Below the pieces are notes generated by a model. It worked only from the letters and a program-made list of their open reading frames with translations, made no database searches and was not told where the DNA came from. This document shows, one piece after another, positions 37,662 to 45,813 of a stretch of DNA of 64,000 bases. Every line of letters begins with the position of its first letter. The first letter of the stretch is position 1. The position numbers and the translations under genes are program-made. Origin of the DNA: Aerosticca soli (GTDB lineage: Bacteria; Pseudomonadota; Gammaproteobacteria; Xanthomonadales; Rhodanobacteraceae); contig NZ_AP018560.1 of assembly GCF_003967035.1 (NCBI RefSeq), positions 2,403,501 through 2,467,500 of the forward strand, given 5' to 3'.

Positions 37662-39053
37662 TCAATGGCCGATGTGCACGATGCTGGTGATGCGGTCGAC
37701 GTAAGCGCTGCCGTCCGCGAACGAGAGCGGCAACAACGGCGTCACCGCCACCGCGTTGAGCTTGCGCGCGCGCAGCGCCGCGCCGTCGCGATAGACGATG
37801 CCGGCGGTGTCGTGGATCACGTAGGGCGCGCCGCGATACCAGCCGAGCACCATCATCACGTGGCCGGGGATGTAGACGAGATCGCCGGTGCGCAACGCGG
37901 CGATGGCCCGCATGCGCGCGGCATGATCGTCGGCGGCGGTGAAGGCGCGATGCGCGAGCGCCGGGCTCGCGGCCTGATCGCCGGTGTTGCGCGGCAGTTC
38001 CACGCCCATGCTGCGGTAGACGTCGGCGACGAAACCCGAGCAGTCGCGGCCGTCGTAGTCGTTGCCCCAGCCGTAGCGCTCGCCCAGGAACTTGAACGCC
38101 TGGCGGATCAGGTTCGCCGGCGTGAGCGGCAGCTGGGCGTCCGCGCTGTCGGCGACCTTCGGCAGCAAGGCCGGCGCGAAGGCGAGCGTGCCGTCGGCCT
38201 GCCGATACGGCAGCTGCAACACGTAGGCGGCCTCCGCGCCCTGCCCGTTCACCGGTTGTCCGGACGGCCAATCGACGAGGCGCGGCACGCGCGTGCCCAT
38301 GTCCAGTTCGAGCTGCGACAGTTCCGGCCGCTCGGGCGTGTACACGGTGCGTGCCTTCGCGCCGGTGACCACGCGATAAGGCTGATCGAGATAGCCGAAC
38401 ACCTGCGCGGCGCTGCCTGCGGCGACGTTCTCGCGGCGCGTCCAGGCGGCATAGCGCGGACTCACCACGAACAGCCATGGCCCGTCGCGGCTAGCGTGCG
38501 CGATGACGACCGGCGTGCCCGGATATTCGGCGGTTTCCTGGAAGCGGTCGATGTCGGCGTCGCCCGGCCGGCTGAACACGCGCAGCTCGGTGGGAAAGGT
38601 GCGCAGCGCGGCGCGGCGCACGATGAGGCCATAGCGCGTCGGCGTTTCCGCTGCGATCGCAGCCAGCGCCAGCGCATCGTGCAGGGCATCGAGCGTCGCC
38701 GCCGGCACGGGGCGGCCCTGCGCGTCGTAGAGCGTGCGCGTCGGGCGCGCCGAGCGCGCCTGGATCCAGCCACGCACCTGCGACGCGCTCAGCATGGCCG
38801 GCAACGCGCGCAGGTCGTGCATGGAGGGATCGTCGCGCAGGATCCGCGCATTCAGCGCGGCGATCTCCGTCGGCGCGAGCAGCACGCGGTCCGGGTCGCG
38901 AACCTGGGCGATCCAGAACGCCGGCGCGAGCATGGCATCGTCGACGCCGATCGCCGCCGCGGAAGGCGACGGCGCGGCCGGCGGCGCATCGTGCGCGACC
39001 AGACGGGCACACAGCGCGCAGGCGAGGCAGAATGCAAAGGACAGAATGCGCAC
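37662..39053 (-). CDS. SH3-domain C40 (NlpC/P60) peptidase, secreted
   Basis: Start is a GTG at 39053 with GGAG five bases upstream, giving 463 residues with a signal peptide (VRILSFAFCLACALCARLVA). An N-terminal helical region is followed by SH3-type beta domains (about 130-270) and a C-terminal NlpC/P60 domain with catalytic Cys338 (GRDCSGF), His398 (PGHVMMVLGW) and His414. This layout matches cell-wall gamma-D-glutamyl-L-diamino acid endopeptidases of the YkfC kind. Neighbours are a YkuD enzyme and, divergently, a serine hydrolase, suggesting muropeptide trimming in the periplasm. Confidence 0.88.
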   Translation of the reverse strand: MRILSFAFCLACALCARLVAHDAPPAAPSPSAAAIGVDDAMLAPAFWIAQVRDPDRVLLAPTEIAALNARILRDDPSMHDLRALPAMLSASQVRGWIQARSARPTRTLYDAQGRPVPAATLDALHDALALAAIAAETPTRYGLIVRRAALRTFPTELRVFSRPGDADIDRFQETAEYPGTPVVIAHASRDGPWLFVVSPRYAAWTRRENVAAGSAAQVFGYLDQPYRVVTGAKARTVYTPERPELSQLELDMGTRVPRLVDWPSGQPVNGQGAEAAYVLQLPYRQADGTLAFAPALLPKVADSADAQLPLTPANLIRQAFKFLGERYGWGNDYDGRDCSGFVADVYRSMGVELPRNTGDQAASPALAHRAFTAADDHAARMRAIAALRTGDLVYIPGHVMMVLGWYRGAPYVIHDTAGIVYRDGAALRARKLNAVAVTPLLPLSFADGSAYVDRITSIVHIGH

Positions 39054-39118
39054 GAGATCTCCGCGGGGCCGATGCCACGCCATCGGCGGCCGGACTCCAC
39101 GGCAAGGATACAGAACCC

Positions 39119-40840
39119 ATGCACGCACCGATGCCGCCGCGCCGATACCACCACGCCGTCGCGTGCATCGCCGCCGTCGCCGCGACGCTGGTCGGCGCGA
39201 GTTCGCCTGCCGCCGCGCAACCGGAGACGACGCTCACGTCGGAACAGCAGGCCTATCTGGACCGCCAGGTCGATGAGACCTTCGCGCGCTATCACCTGCC
39301 GGGCCTTGCGGTCGGCGTGATCGTCGATGGCAAGGTCGCCTACGTGCGCACGCTCGGCGAGCGCGTCGCCGGCAGCGGCGAGAAGATCGACGCCGACACG
39401 CTGTTCAAGATCGCCTCCAACAGCAAGGCGATGACCACCGCGCTGCTCGGCCGGCTGGTCGACCAGGGCAAGCTGCGCTGGGACGACAAGGTCACCCAGT
39501 ACCTGCCCGATTTCCGGATGTACGACCCGTGGGTGACGCGCGAGATGCAGGTCGGCGACCTGCTGACGCATTCCAGCGGTCTGCGCGAGGGCGCGGGCGA
39601 CCTGATGCTGTGGCCCGAGCCCAATGACTTCACGCGCGCCGACATCATCCACGCGCTGCGCTACCTGAAGCCCGCCTACGGTTTCCGCAGCCAATACCAG
39701 TACGACAACCTGCTCTACGTGGTCGCCGGCGAGCTTGCCGCCGCCGCGGGCGGCGCGCCCTACGACGTGCTGATGCGCCGCGAAGTGTTCGCGCCGCTCG
39801 GCCTCGCACGCTGCCAGGTCGGCGCGTGGCAGCGCGATGAAGTCGGCAACGTCGCCCAGCCGCACGGCTGGATCGACGGGCGCAACCAGCCGATCCGCAT
39901 CGACGGCGCACAGATACCGGCCAGCGCCGGCGACCCCGCCGGCGGCATCCGCTGCAGCCTGAACGACCTGCTGGCCTGGACGATGAACTGGCTCGCACCC
40001 ACGCCCGCGCAGCTGCAATGGCTCACGCCCGCGCAGCGCGTCGTGCTGCAATCGCCGCACATGCCGATACCGCTGCCGGCGCTGCGCCGACAATGGGACC
40101 ACAGCCACGTGATGGCCTACGGCTACGGCTGGCGCATGGCCGACGTCGATGGCCAATGGACGGTGTGGCACACCGGCACGCTGGCCGGCATGTATTCCGA
40201 ATTGATGCTGCTGCCGGACCGGCGCGGCGGCTTCGTGCTGCTCATCAACGGCAATGGCGGCGCGGCGCGCACCGTGCTCGGCGAGGCGCTGCTCAAGTTC
40301 TTCACCGACCCGGCCGACACGCGCGGCGTGGCCGGCTATGCCGCACTGCTGGATGAGGCCGCAGCGGCCAAGGGCGCGCGTTCCGACACGGCCTTGCCCG
40401 ACAGCGCGACGCTGCCGCCGGCGAACCCGGAACGGATGGCCGGACGTCTGGGCGTCTATCGCGATCCGTGGTTCGGCACGGTGTCCGTCTGCGCGCAGGA
40501 CGGCACGGTACATTTCCGTGCGGACAAGTCGCCCCGACTCGCCGGCCTCGTCGTCGAGGACCACGGCCGCTACCTGGTGCGCTGGGATGATCGCAGCATC
40601 GATCCCGATGCCTGGCTGGACTTCCACGCCGCCGCGCCGATGCGGCTGACCCTGGCCAAGCGTGATCCGCACGGCGATGTCAGCGCCGACTACGAAGACC
40701 TCGACCTCACCCGGGTCGGCGCCTGTCCCGCATCCATCACAAGCTCGCCATCGACCGGCGCATCACCGCCGCCGCATGCGCGTTTCACGTCACTCCAGGC
40801 ACCCTTGGCGCATGCACGCGATGCCTCCGTCCTCCGCTGA
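39119..40840 (+). CDS. Beta-lactamase-fold serine hydrolase, secreted
   Basis: 573 residues with a signal peptide (to about AAAQ, 34) and a class C beta-lactamase/DD-peptidase fold: Ser100-x-x-Lys103 (IASNSKAM), Tyr195-x-Asn197 (YDN) and H351-T-G353 in place of KTG. A C-terminal lipocalin-like DUF3471-type domain (about 420-545) follows. Such enzymes act as D-aminopeptidases, esterases or muropeptide hydrolases. It is divergent from the NlpC/P60 gene (65 bases apart). The last nine to ten codons overlap otsB in another frame, and the Ser/Pro-rich tail looks unconserved. Confidence 0.86.
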   Translation: MHAPMPPRRYHHAVACIAAVAATLVGASSPAAAQPETTLTSEQQAYLDRQVDETFARYHLPGLAVGVIVDGKVAYVRTLGERVAGSGEKIDADTLFKIASNSKAMTTALLGRLVDQGKLRWDDKVTQYLPDFRMYDPWVTREMQVGDLLTHSSGLREGAGDLMLWPEPNDFTRADIIHALRYLKPAYGFRSQYQYDNLLYVVAGELAAAAGGAPYDVLMRREVFAPLGLARCQVGAWQRDEVGNVAQPHGWIDGRNQPIRIDGAQIPASAGDPAGGIRCSLNDLLAWTMNWLAPTPAQLQWLTPAQRVVLQSPHMPIPLPALRRQWDHSHVMAYGYGWRMADVDGQWTVWHTGTLAGMYSELMLLPDRRGGFVLLINGNGGAARTVLGEALLKFFTDPADTRGVAGYAALLDEAAAAKGARSDTALPDSATLPPANPERMAGRLGVYRDPWFGTVSVCAQDGTVHFRADKSPRLAGLVVEDHGRYLVRWDDRSIDPDAWLDFHAAAPMRLTLAKRDPHGDVSADYEDLDLTRVGACPASITSSPSTGASPPPHARFTSLQAPLAHARDASVLR

Positions 40841-41633
40841 AGACCGGCTGCCACCGCCGCCGCTACCGTCCCCGGGTGAGCGCTGGGCGCTCTTCCTCGA
40901 CGTCGACGGCAGCTTGCTCGAATTTGCCGACGATCCCGCCGCGGTCATCGTCGATCCAGGCCTATGCGCCACGCTCGACCGTCTGCATGCCGCACTGGGC
41001 GGCGCGCTGGCGCTGGTGAGCGGCCGGGCCCTGGCCGATCTTGCACGGCTGTTCGGCGATCCGGGCTGGACCCTGATCGGCCTGCACGGACTGGAACGGC
41101 GCATCGACGGCGGCGCGGTGCAGCGACCGGCCCTCGATGCCGCGGCGGTCGAACGCATGCGCCGGGAGACTGCCGCCCTCGCCGCGCGCCTGGGACAGGT
41201 GCAATGGGAGGACAAGGGCGTCGCCGCGGCCCTGCACTGCCGGCGAGCGCCGGCCATGCTGCCCAGCTTGCGCGCGGCGGCCGAGGCCCTGGCCCGACGG
41301 TTGCCGGGCTATGAACTGCAGCCGGGCAACCTGGTGATGGAATTCAAGCCGGCCGGCATGGACAAGGGCCGCGCCGTCCAGGATCTCCTGGCCGTGCCGC
41401 CGTTCGCCGGCCGCCGACCGGTCTACGTCGGCGACGACCTCACCGACGAGCACGCCTTCGCCGCCGTCAACGCGGCCGGTGGCATCAGCGTGCGGGTCGG
41501 CGACCGCACACCCAGTCATGCGCTCTTCACGTTGCCTCATCCGGCCGCCGTGCAGGCTTGGCTGAACGCACTGCTCGACGCGCTCAACCGAGGAGCCCCG
41601 CCCGATGCCACCCATCCTGCCGCCTCGCGCTGA
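40812..41633 (+). CDS. otsB: Trehalose-6-phosphate phosphatase
   Basis: HAD-type phosphatase that releases trehalose. 273 residues: motif I FLDVDGSLLEF (nucleophile Asp), LVSGRALADL, GLHGLE, KPAGMDKGRAV (Lys) and motif IV YVGDDLTDEHAF. ATG 40821 is an alternative start. It overlaps the 3' end of the serine hydrolase gene by 29 bases and precedes otsA by 63. In Xanthomonas a GH15 glucoamylase-type gene often sits between otsB and otsA; it is absent here. Confidence 0.95.
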   Translation: MHAMPPSSAEDRLPPPPLPSPGERWALFLDVDGSLLEFADDPAAVIVDPGLCATLDRLHAALGGALALVSGRALADLARLFGDPGWTLIGLHGLERRIDGGAVQRPALDAAAVERMRRETAALAARLGQVQWEDKGVAAALHCRRAPAMLPSLRAAAEALARRLPGYELQPGNLVMEFKPAGMDKGRAVQDLLAVPPFAGRRPVYVGDDLTDEHAFAAVNAAGGISVRVGDRTPSHALFTLPHPAAVQAWLNALLDALNRGAPPDATHPAASR

Positions 41634-41662
41634 AAACACAGCTGGCATGGCGCCGATCCGCG

Positions 41663-41684
41663 CCGGCCTGGCCTTGCAGGCCGG
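41663..41684 (+). promoter_or_regulatory. Hairpin overlapping the otsA ribosome-binding site
   Basis: CCGGCCTG (41663-41670) and CAGGCCGG (41677-41684) form an 8-base perfect stem with a 6-base loop. The last two bases of the stem are the first two of the GGAGG (41683-41687) that sits 9 bases before the otsA ATG, so folding could limit OtsA translation. Confidence 0.4.
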
Positions 41685-41696
41685 AGGCGGCGCGCC

Positions 41697-43235
41697 ATGA
41701 ATGCTGCGCAGGCTTCCGGCGGCCGGCTGGTGGTGGTGTCCAACCGCGTGGCCATGCCGCGCGAGGTGGCCACCGGTGGCCTGGCCTCGGCCATGCGCGC
41801 GGCGCTGGCCGAGCGCGGCGGCCTGTGGTTCGGCTGGAGCGGCAAGGTCACCGAGCGCCCGCAGATGCACCGCAGCCACGAGGGCGGCATCGATTACGTC
41901 ACCATCGACCTCGACCGCGCCGATTATTGCGACTACTACGCGGGTTTCGCCAACCGCGCGCTGTGGCCGCTGTTCCACTATCGACCGGACCTGGTCGACT
42001 ACCAGCGCAGCCATCTGGAAGGCTATCTGCGTGTCAACCGGCTGTTCGCGCAGAAGCTCGCCAAGCTGCTGCGGCCCGACGACGTGCTGTGGGTGCACGA
42101 TTACCACCTGATTCCGCTGGCGGCGATGCTGCGCGAGCTCGGCGTGCGCAACCGCATCGGCTTCTTCCTGCACATTCCCTTGCCGGCCGCCGAGCTTTTG
42201 ATCGTGCTGCCGCGGCATCGCGAGCTGCTCGGCACCCTGGCCAGCTATGACCTGGTCGGCCTGCACACCGTGCGCGACCTGCGCGCGCTGGAGAACTACT
42301 TCCTGCACGAGATCGGCGGCGCGATGCGGCCCGGCGGCCGCCTGCGCGCGCCCGACGGCCGCGTGTTCCAGGCCGGCGTGTTTCCGATCAGTATCGACAC
42401 CGCGGCGGTCGCGCAGGCCGCCCGCGACTCGGTCAAGCTGCCGGCGGTGCAGCAGCTCAAGGAAAGCGTGCAGGACCGCGCGCTGATCATCGGCGTGGAC
42501 CGGCTGGACTATTCCAAAGGGCTGCCGCAGCGCTTCGCCGCCTTCGCCCAATTGCTCGAGGAGACGCCCGAGCTACGCCAGCAGGTGATCTATCTGCAGA
42601 TCGCCCCGCCCAGCCGCAGCGACGTGCCCGAATACCGCAACCTGCGCCGCGAGCTGGAACGCGCCGCCGGACACATCAACGGCAAGTACGCCACGCCCGA
42701 TTGGGTGCCGATCCGCTACGTCAACCAGTCCTTCCCGCATGAGGTGCTGAGCGGCTACTACCGCGCCGCCCGCGTGGGCCTGGTCACGCCGCTGCGCGAC
42801 GGCATGAACCTGGTCGCCAAGGAATACGTCGCCAGCCAGAACCCGGAAGACCCGGGCGTGCTGGTGCTGTCGCGCTTCGCCGGCGCGGCGCAGGAGCTCG
42901 GCGACACGCTGCTGGTCAATCCGGCCGACCTCACCGAAGTCACCGAGGCGCTGGTGCGCGCGCTGTCGATGTCGCTGCGCGAGCGCAAGGCGCGCTGGCG
43001 GGCCATGATGGACGTGCTCGAGAAACACGACCTCACCGCCTGGCGCGAATCCTTCCTGGAGGCGCTCTACGCCACCCGCCTGGTGCAGGCCCCCTCACCC
43101 GCGCAAGCGCCTGCCGCCGCGCCGCCTTCGGCTCAGTCCGCGCCGCCCGCTGCAGCTCCGGCGCCGCGGGCATCCTCCAGCCAGAGCAAGGTGGCGAAGC
43201 GCCCGCTGGCCGCGCCGTCGCGCCGCCACGAATAG
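41697..43235 (+). CDS. otsA: Trehalose-6-phosphate synthase
   Basis: GT20 glycosyltransferase joining UDP-glucose and glucose-6-P for osmoprotectant trehalose. 512 residues; the N-terminal loop RLVVVSNRVAMP, HDYHL(I)PL, GVDRLDYSKGLPQR, and RDGMNLVAKEYVASQ are diagnostic. The catalytic core ends near residue 460; the last 45 or so residues are an Ala/Pro/Ser-rich tail that overlaps the convergent pgeF gene by 103 bases. The core is normal; the tail is probably disordered. Confidence 0.97.
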   Translation: MNAAQASGGRLVVVSNRVAMPREVATGGLASAMRAALAERGGLWFGWSGKVTERPQMHRSHEGGIDYVTIDLDRADYCDYYAGFANRALWPLFHYRPDLVDYQRSHLEGYLRVNRLFAQKLAKLLRPDDVLWVHDYHLIPLAAMLRELGVRNRIGFFLHIPLPAAELLIVLPRHRELLGTLASYDLVGLHTVRDLRALENYFLHEIGGAMRPGGRLRAPDGRVFQAGVFPISIDTAAVAQAARDSVKLPAVQQLKESVQDRALIIGVDRLDYSKGLPQRFAAFAQLLEETPELRQQVIYLQIAPPSRSDVPEYRNLRRELERAAGHINGKYATPDWVPIRYVNQSFPHEVLSGYYRAARVGLVTPLRDGMNLVAKEYVASQNPEDPGVLVLSRFAGAAQELGDTLLVNPADLTEVTEALVRALSMSLRERKARWRAMMDVLEKHDLTAWRESFLEALYATRLVQAPSPAQAPAAAPPSAQSAPPAAAPAPRASSSQSKVAKRPLAAPSRRHE

Positions 43236-43918
43236 AACCGCGCATCCGTGCGGGTGTCGAAGCCGCCGCCGTGGACGGCGGTCACGCCCAGCGCCTGCAG
43301 CCGGCGCCGGGCCAGCAGCGCGAGATCGCACCACCAGTGGCCGGGACGCGACGGCGCGAAGGCCTGCTGCGCCCCGGCATCGCCGGCGACGAACGCCGCG
43401 CGCACCTCCTCGCCCACTTCGTAGGACGCCTGGCCGATGCAGGGCCCGAGCCAGGCGAGCAGACGCGCCGGCGGCACGCCCAGCGCCTGCACGGTGCGTT
43501 CGAGCACGCCGGCGGCCAGCCCGCGCCAGCCGGCATGGGCGGCGCCGATCGCGCGGCCCTCACGTTCGCACAGCAACACCGGCAGGCAGTCGGCGGTGAG
43601 GATGACGAGCGGCTGACCCGGCCGCCGGCTCACCGCGGCATCGGCGCGCGGCAAGGGCTCGTGCGGACGATCGACATCGACCACGGCGGTACCGTGCACC
43701 TGGGTCAGCCAGTGCGGCGGCCGCGGCAGGCCGAGCGCGCGCACCAACGCGGCGCGGTTGGCCGCGACCGCGGCCGGATCGTCGCCGCAGCGGTCGCCGA
43801 GATTGCAGCGGTCGAAGGGCGGCGCGGACACGCCCGGCCCGAAGCGCGTGCTCACCACCGCGCGCACCGTCGGCGGCGCCGGCCAATCGGGTTCGAGCCA
43901 TGCCGGCTCCCGGCTCAT
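43133..43918 (-). CDS. pgeF: Peptidoglycan editing factor PgeF (laccase-domain)
   Basis: Cytoplasmic multicopper-polyphenol-oxidase-fold protein (YfiH family); in E. coli it removes misincorporated L-Ser-containing precursors. 261 residues with [54 protein letters not shown] and the terminal [21 protein letters not shown]. The metal-site His and Cys residues (VHG, ADC, HAGW) are intact. A short Ala/Gly tail after LWLE overlaps the otsA tail on the other strand. It overlaps rluD by 4 bases. Confidence 0.95.
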   Translation of the reverse strand: MSREPAWLEPDWPAPPTVRAVVSTRFGPGVSAPPFDRCNLGDRCGDDPAAVAANRAALVRALGLPRPPHWLTQVHGTAVVDVDRPHEPLPRADAAVSRRPGQPLVILTADCLPVLLCEREGRAIGAAHAGWRGLAAGVLERTVQALGVPPARLLAWLGPCIGQASYEVGEEVRAAFVAGDAGAQQAFAPSRPGHWWCDLALLARRRLQALGVTAVHGGGFDTRTDARFYSWRRDGAASGRFATLLWLEDARGAGAAAGGAD

Positions 43919-44874
43919 CGGTCCGCCCCGGCGGCATCCGCCCGCAAGGCCGCGAGCAGCCCCTGGAAATCGGCCGGCAGCGGCGCCTGGAAGGCCAGCG
44001 CCTGCCCGGTCAGCGGATGGACGAAGGCCAGCTGCTCGGCATGCAGGGCCTGGCGGCGGAAGCCGCGCAGCGCCGCCGCGAGTGCCGCACCGGCGCCGCG
44101 CGGCAGGCGCAGGCCGCCGCCGTACAGCGGGTCGCCGACCAGCGGATGATGGATGTGCGCCATGTGCACGCGGATCTGGTGGGTGCGGCCGGTTTCGAGC
44201 TGGCAGGCGATGTAGGTATGCGCGGGGAAACGCTCGCGCAGCCGGTAATGGGTGACCGCGGGCTTGCCGTCGTCCTCGCGCACCGCGCGGCGCAGGCGAT
44301 CGACCGGATGGCGGCCGAGCGGCGCCGTCACCGTGCCGCCGGCGATGAGCACGCCCTCGACCACCGCCGCGTACCGGCGCTCCACCGCGTGCCGGCCCAG
44401 CATCGCCACCAACGCGGTATGCGCGGGCAGCGTCTTGGCCACCACCAGCAGGCCGGAGGTGTCCTTGTCCAGCCGGTGCACGATGCCGGCCCGCGGCAGC
44501 GCGGCGAGCTGCGGCGCATGGTGCAGCAGGGCGTTGAGCAGGGTGCCGTCACGGTTGCCGGCGCCGGGATGCACGACCAGGCCGGCCGGCTTGTCGATGA
44601 CCAGCAGATGCGCGTCCTCATGGACGATGGAAAGCGCGATCGGCTCGGCGCAAGCCGGCGTTTCGATCTCGAGCGCCGCCGCCAGCGCCACCCGTTCGCC
44701 GCCATGGACGCGGGTGCGCGGCGGCACGCTGCGGCCGTCCAGGGTGGCCTGGCCGCGCTTGATCCAGTCGGCCAGGCGCGAGCGCGAATAGGCGGGGAAC
44801 AGCGCCGCCAGCGCCTGGTCGAAACGCTGGCCCGCGGCCTCGAGCGGCACCGTCGCCTGCTGACTGACGGTCAT
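43915..44874 (-). CDS. rluD: 23S rRNA pseudouridine(1911/1915/1917) synthase
   Basis: Makes three pseudouridines in helix 69 of 23S rRNA. 319 residues from the ATG at 44874 (E. coli 326): N-terminal S4 domain ([23 protein letters not shown]), then the catalytic domain with [15 protein letters not shown] (catalytic Asp), [13 protein letters not shown] and GDPLYGG. It is divergent from bamD and overlaps pgeF, the conserved bamD/rluD/pgeF order of proteobacteria. Confidence 0.97.
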   Translation of the reverse strand: MTVSQQATVPLEAAGQRFDQALAALFPAYSRSRLADWIKRGQATLDGRSVPPRTRVHGGERVALAAALEIETPACAEPIALSIVHEDAHLLVIDKPAGLVVHPGAGNRDGTLLNALLHHAPQLAALPRAGIVHRLDKDTSGLLVVAKTLPAHTALVAMLGRHAVERRYAAVVEGVLIAGGTVTAPLGRHPVDRLRRAVREDDGKPAVTHYRLRERFPAHTYIACQLETGRTHQIRVHMAHIHHPLVGDPLYGGGLRLPRGAGAALAAALRGFRRQALHAEQLAFVHPLTGQALAFQAPLPADFQGLLAALRADAAGADR

Positions 44875-44929
44875 GCCCGCCACCGGGTTTGGGCTATCAT
44901 GCCCGTTCGTTCGCCGTGCAGAATCCGCC

Positions 44930-45757
44930 ATGCGTCTTGCCTTCAAACTGCTCGTGGTCGTCGCGCTCGCCCTGTCGCTGGGCGCCTGTTCGATGTTCGG
45001 TCACAAGAAGGACACCATCGACACGATGCCGGTGGACCGGCTCTACGCCAAGGCGCACGGTGATCTCACCCATGCCGACTATGCCGCGGCGGTCAAGGCC
45101 TACCAGCGCCTGATCGCCCGCTTCCCGTCCGGTCCCTACAACGAGCAGGCCCAGCTCGAGCTGGCCTACGCGCAGTACAAGGACAACCAGCCGGATGATG
45201 CGTACTCGACGGTCAACCGCTTCATCAAGACCTATCCGACGCATCCGCATGTCGATTATGCCTATTACCTGCGCGGTCTCATCGATTTCGACCGCACCGC
45301 GGGCTTCATCGAGCGCTACATCTCGCGCGAAGGCGCGCAGACGCGGCGCGACCAGGGCTACAACCTGCAGGCGTTCGACGATTTTTCCGAACTCACCCGC
45401 CGCTTCCCCGACAGCGCCTACGCCGCCGACGCACGTCAGCGCATGATCTACCTGCGCAACACGCTGGCCCAGTTCGAGATCAACGTGGCCTGGTTCTACA
45501 TGCGCAACCAGGCCTACATCGCCTCGGCCGACCGCGCCCAGTACGTCATCGAGCACTACCAGCAGTCGCCGCAGACCGCCGACGCACTGGCCCTGCTCAC
45601 CCGCAGCTATCTGGCGCTCAAGCAGGACGACCTCGCCGCGCAGACGCGCAAGGTGCTCGCGCTCAACTACCCCGATCACCCTTACCTGACCGATCCCAAC
45701 TGGCCACACGGCGCCTCGCTGCTGCGCAAGCTGGTGCCTTTCTCCGGCCATCACTGA
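44930..45757 (+). CDS. bamD: Outer membrane assembly lipoprotein BamD
   Basis: Essential lipoprotein of the BAM complex that folds outer-membrane proteins. 275 residues with signal peptide and lipobox LSLGAC (Cys20), then five TPR-like repeats; typical phrases are [35 protein letters not shown] and [12 protein letters not shown]. Divergent from rluD across 55 bases, with TATCAT (44895-44900) as a possible -10. A clear terminator follows. Confidence 0.97.
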   Translation: MRLAFKLLVVVALALSLGACSMFGHKKDTIDTMPVDRLYAKAHGDLTHADYAAAVKAYQRLIARFPSGPYNEQAQLELAYAQYKDNQPDDAYSTVNRFIKTYPTHPHVDYAYYLRGLIDFDRTAGFIERYISREGAQTRRDQGYNLQAFDDFSELTRRFPDSAYAADARQRMIYLRNTLAQFEINVAWFYMRNQAYIASADRAQYVIEHYQQSPQTADALALLTRSYLALKQDDLAAQTRKVLALNYPDHPYLTDPNWPHGASLLRKLVPFSGHH

Positions 45758-45774
45758 AAAAGATTCACCCCGGG

Positions 45775-45804
45775 AAAAAAGCCGGCGCCTCGCCGGCTTT
45801 TTTT
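45775..45804. terminator. Bidirectional Rho-independent terminator between bamD and nadE
   Basis: A6 then GCCGGCG (45781-45787), loop CCT, CGCCGGC (45791-45797), then T7. The A and T runs let it work in both directions for the convergent bamD and nadE. Confidence 0.93.
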
Positions 45805-45813
45805 CGTTCTGCC

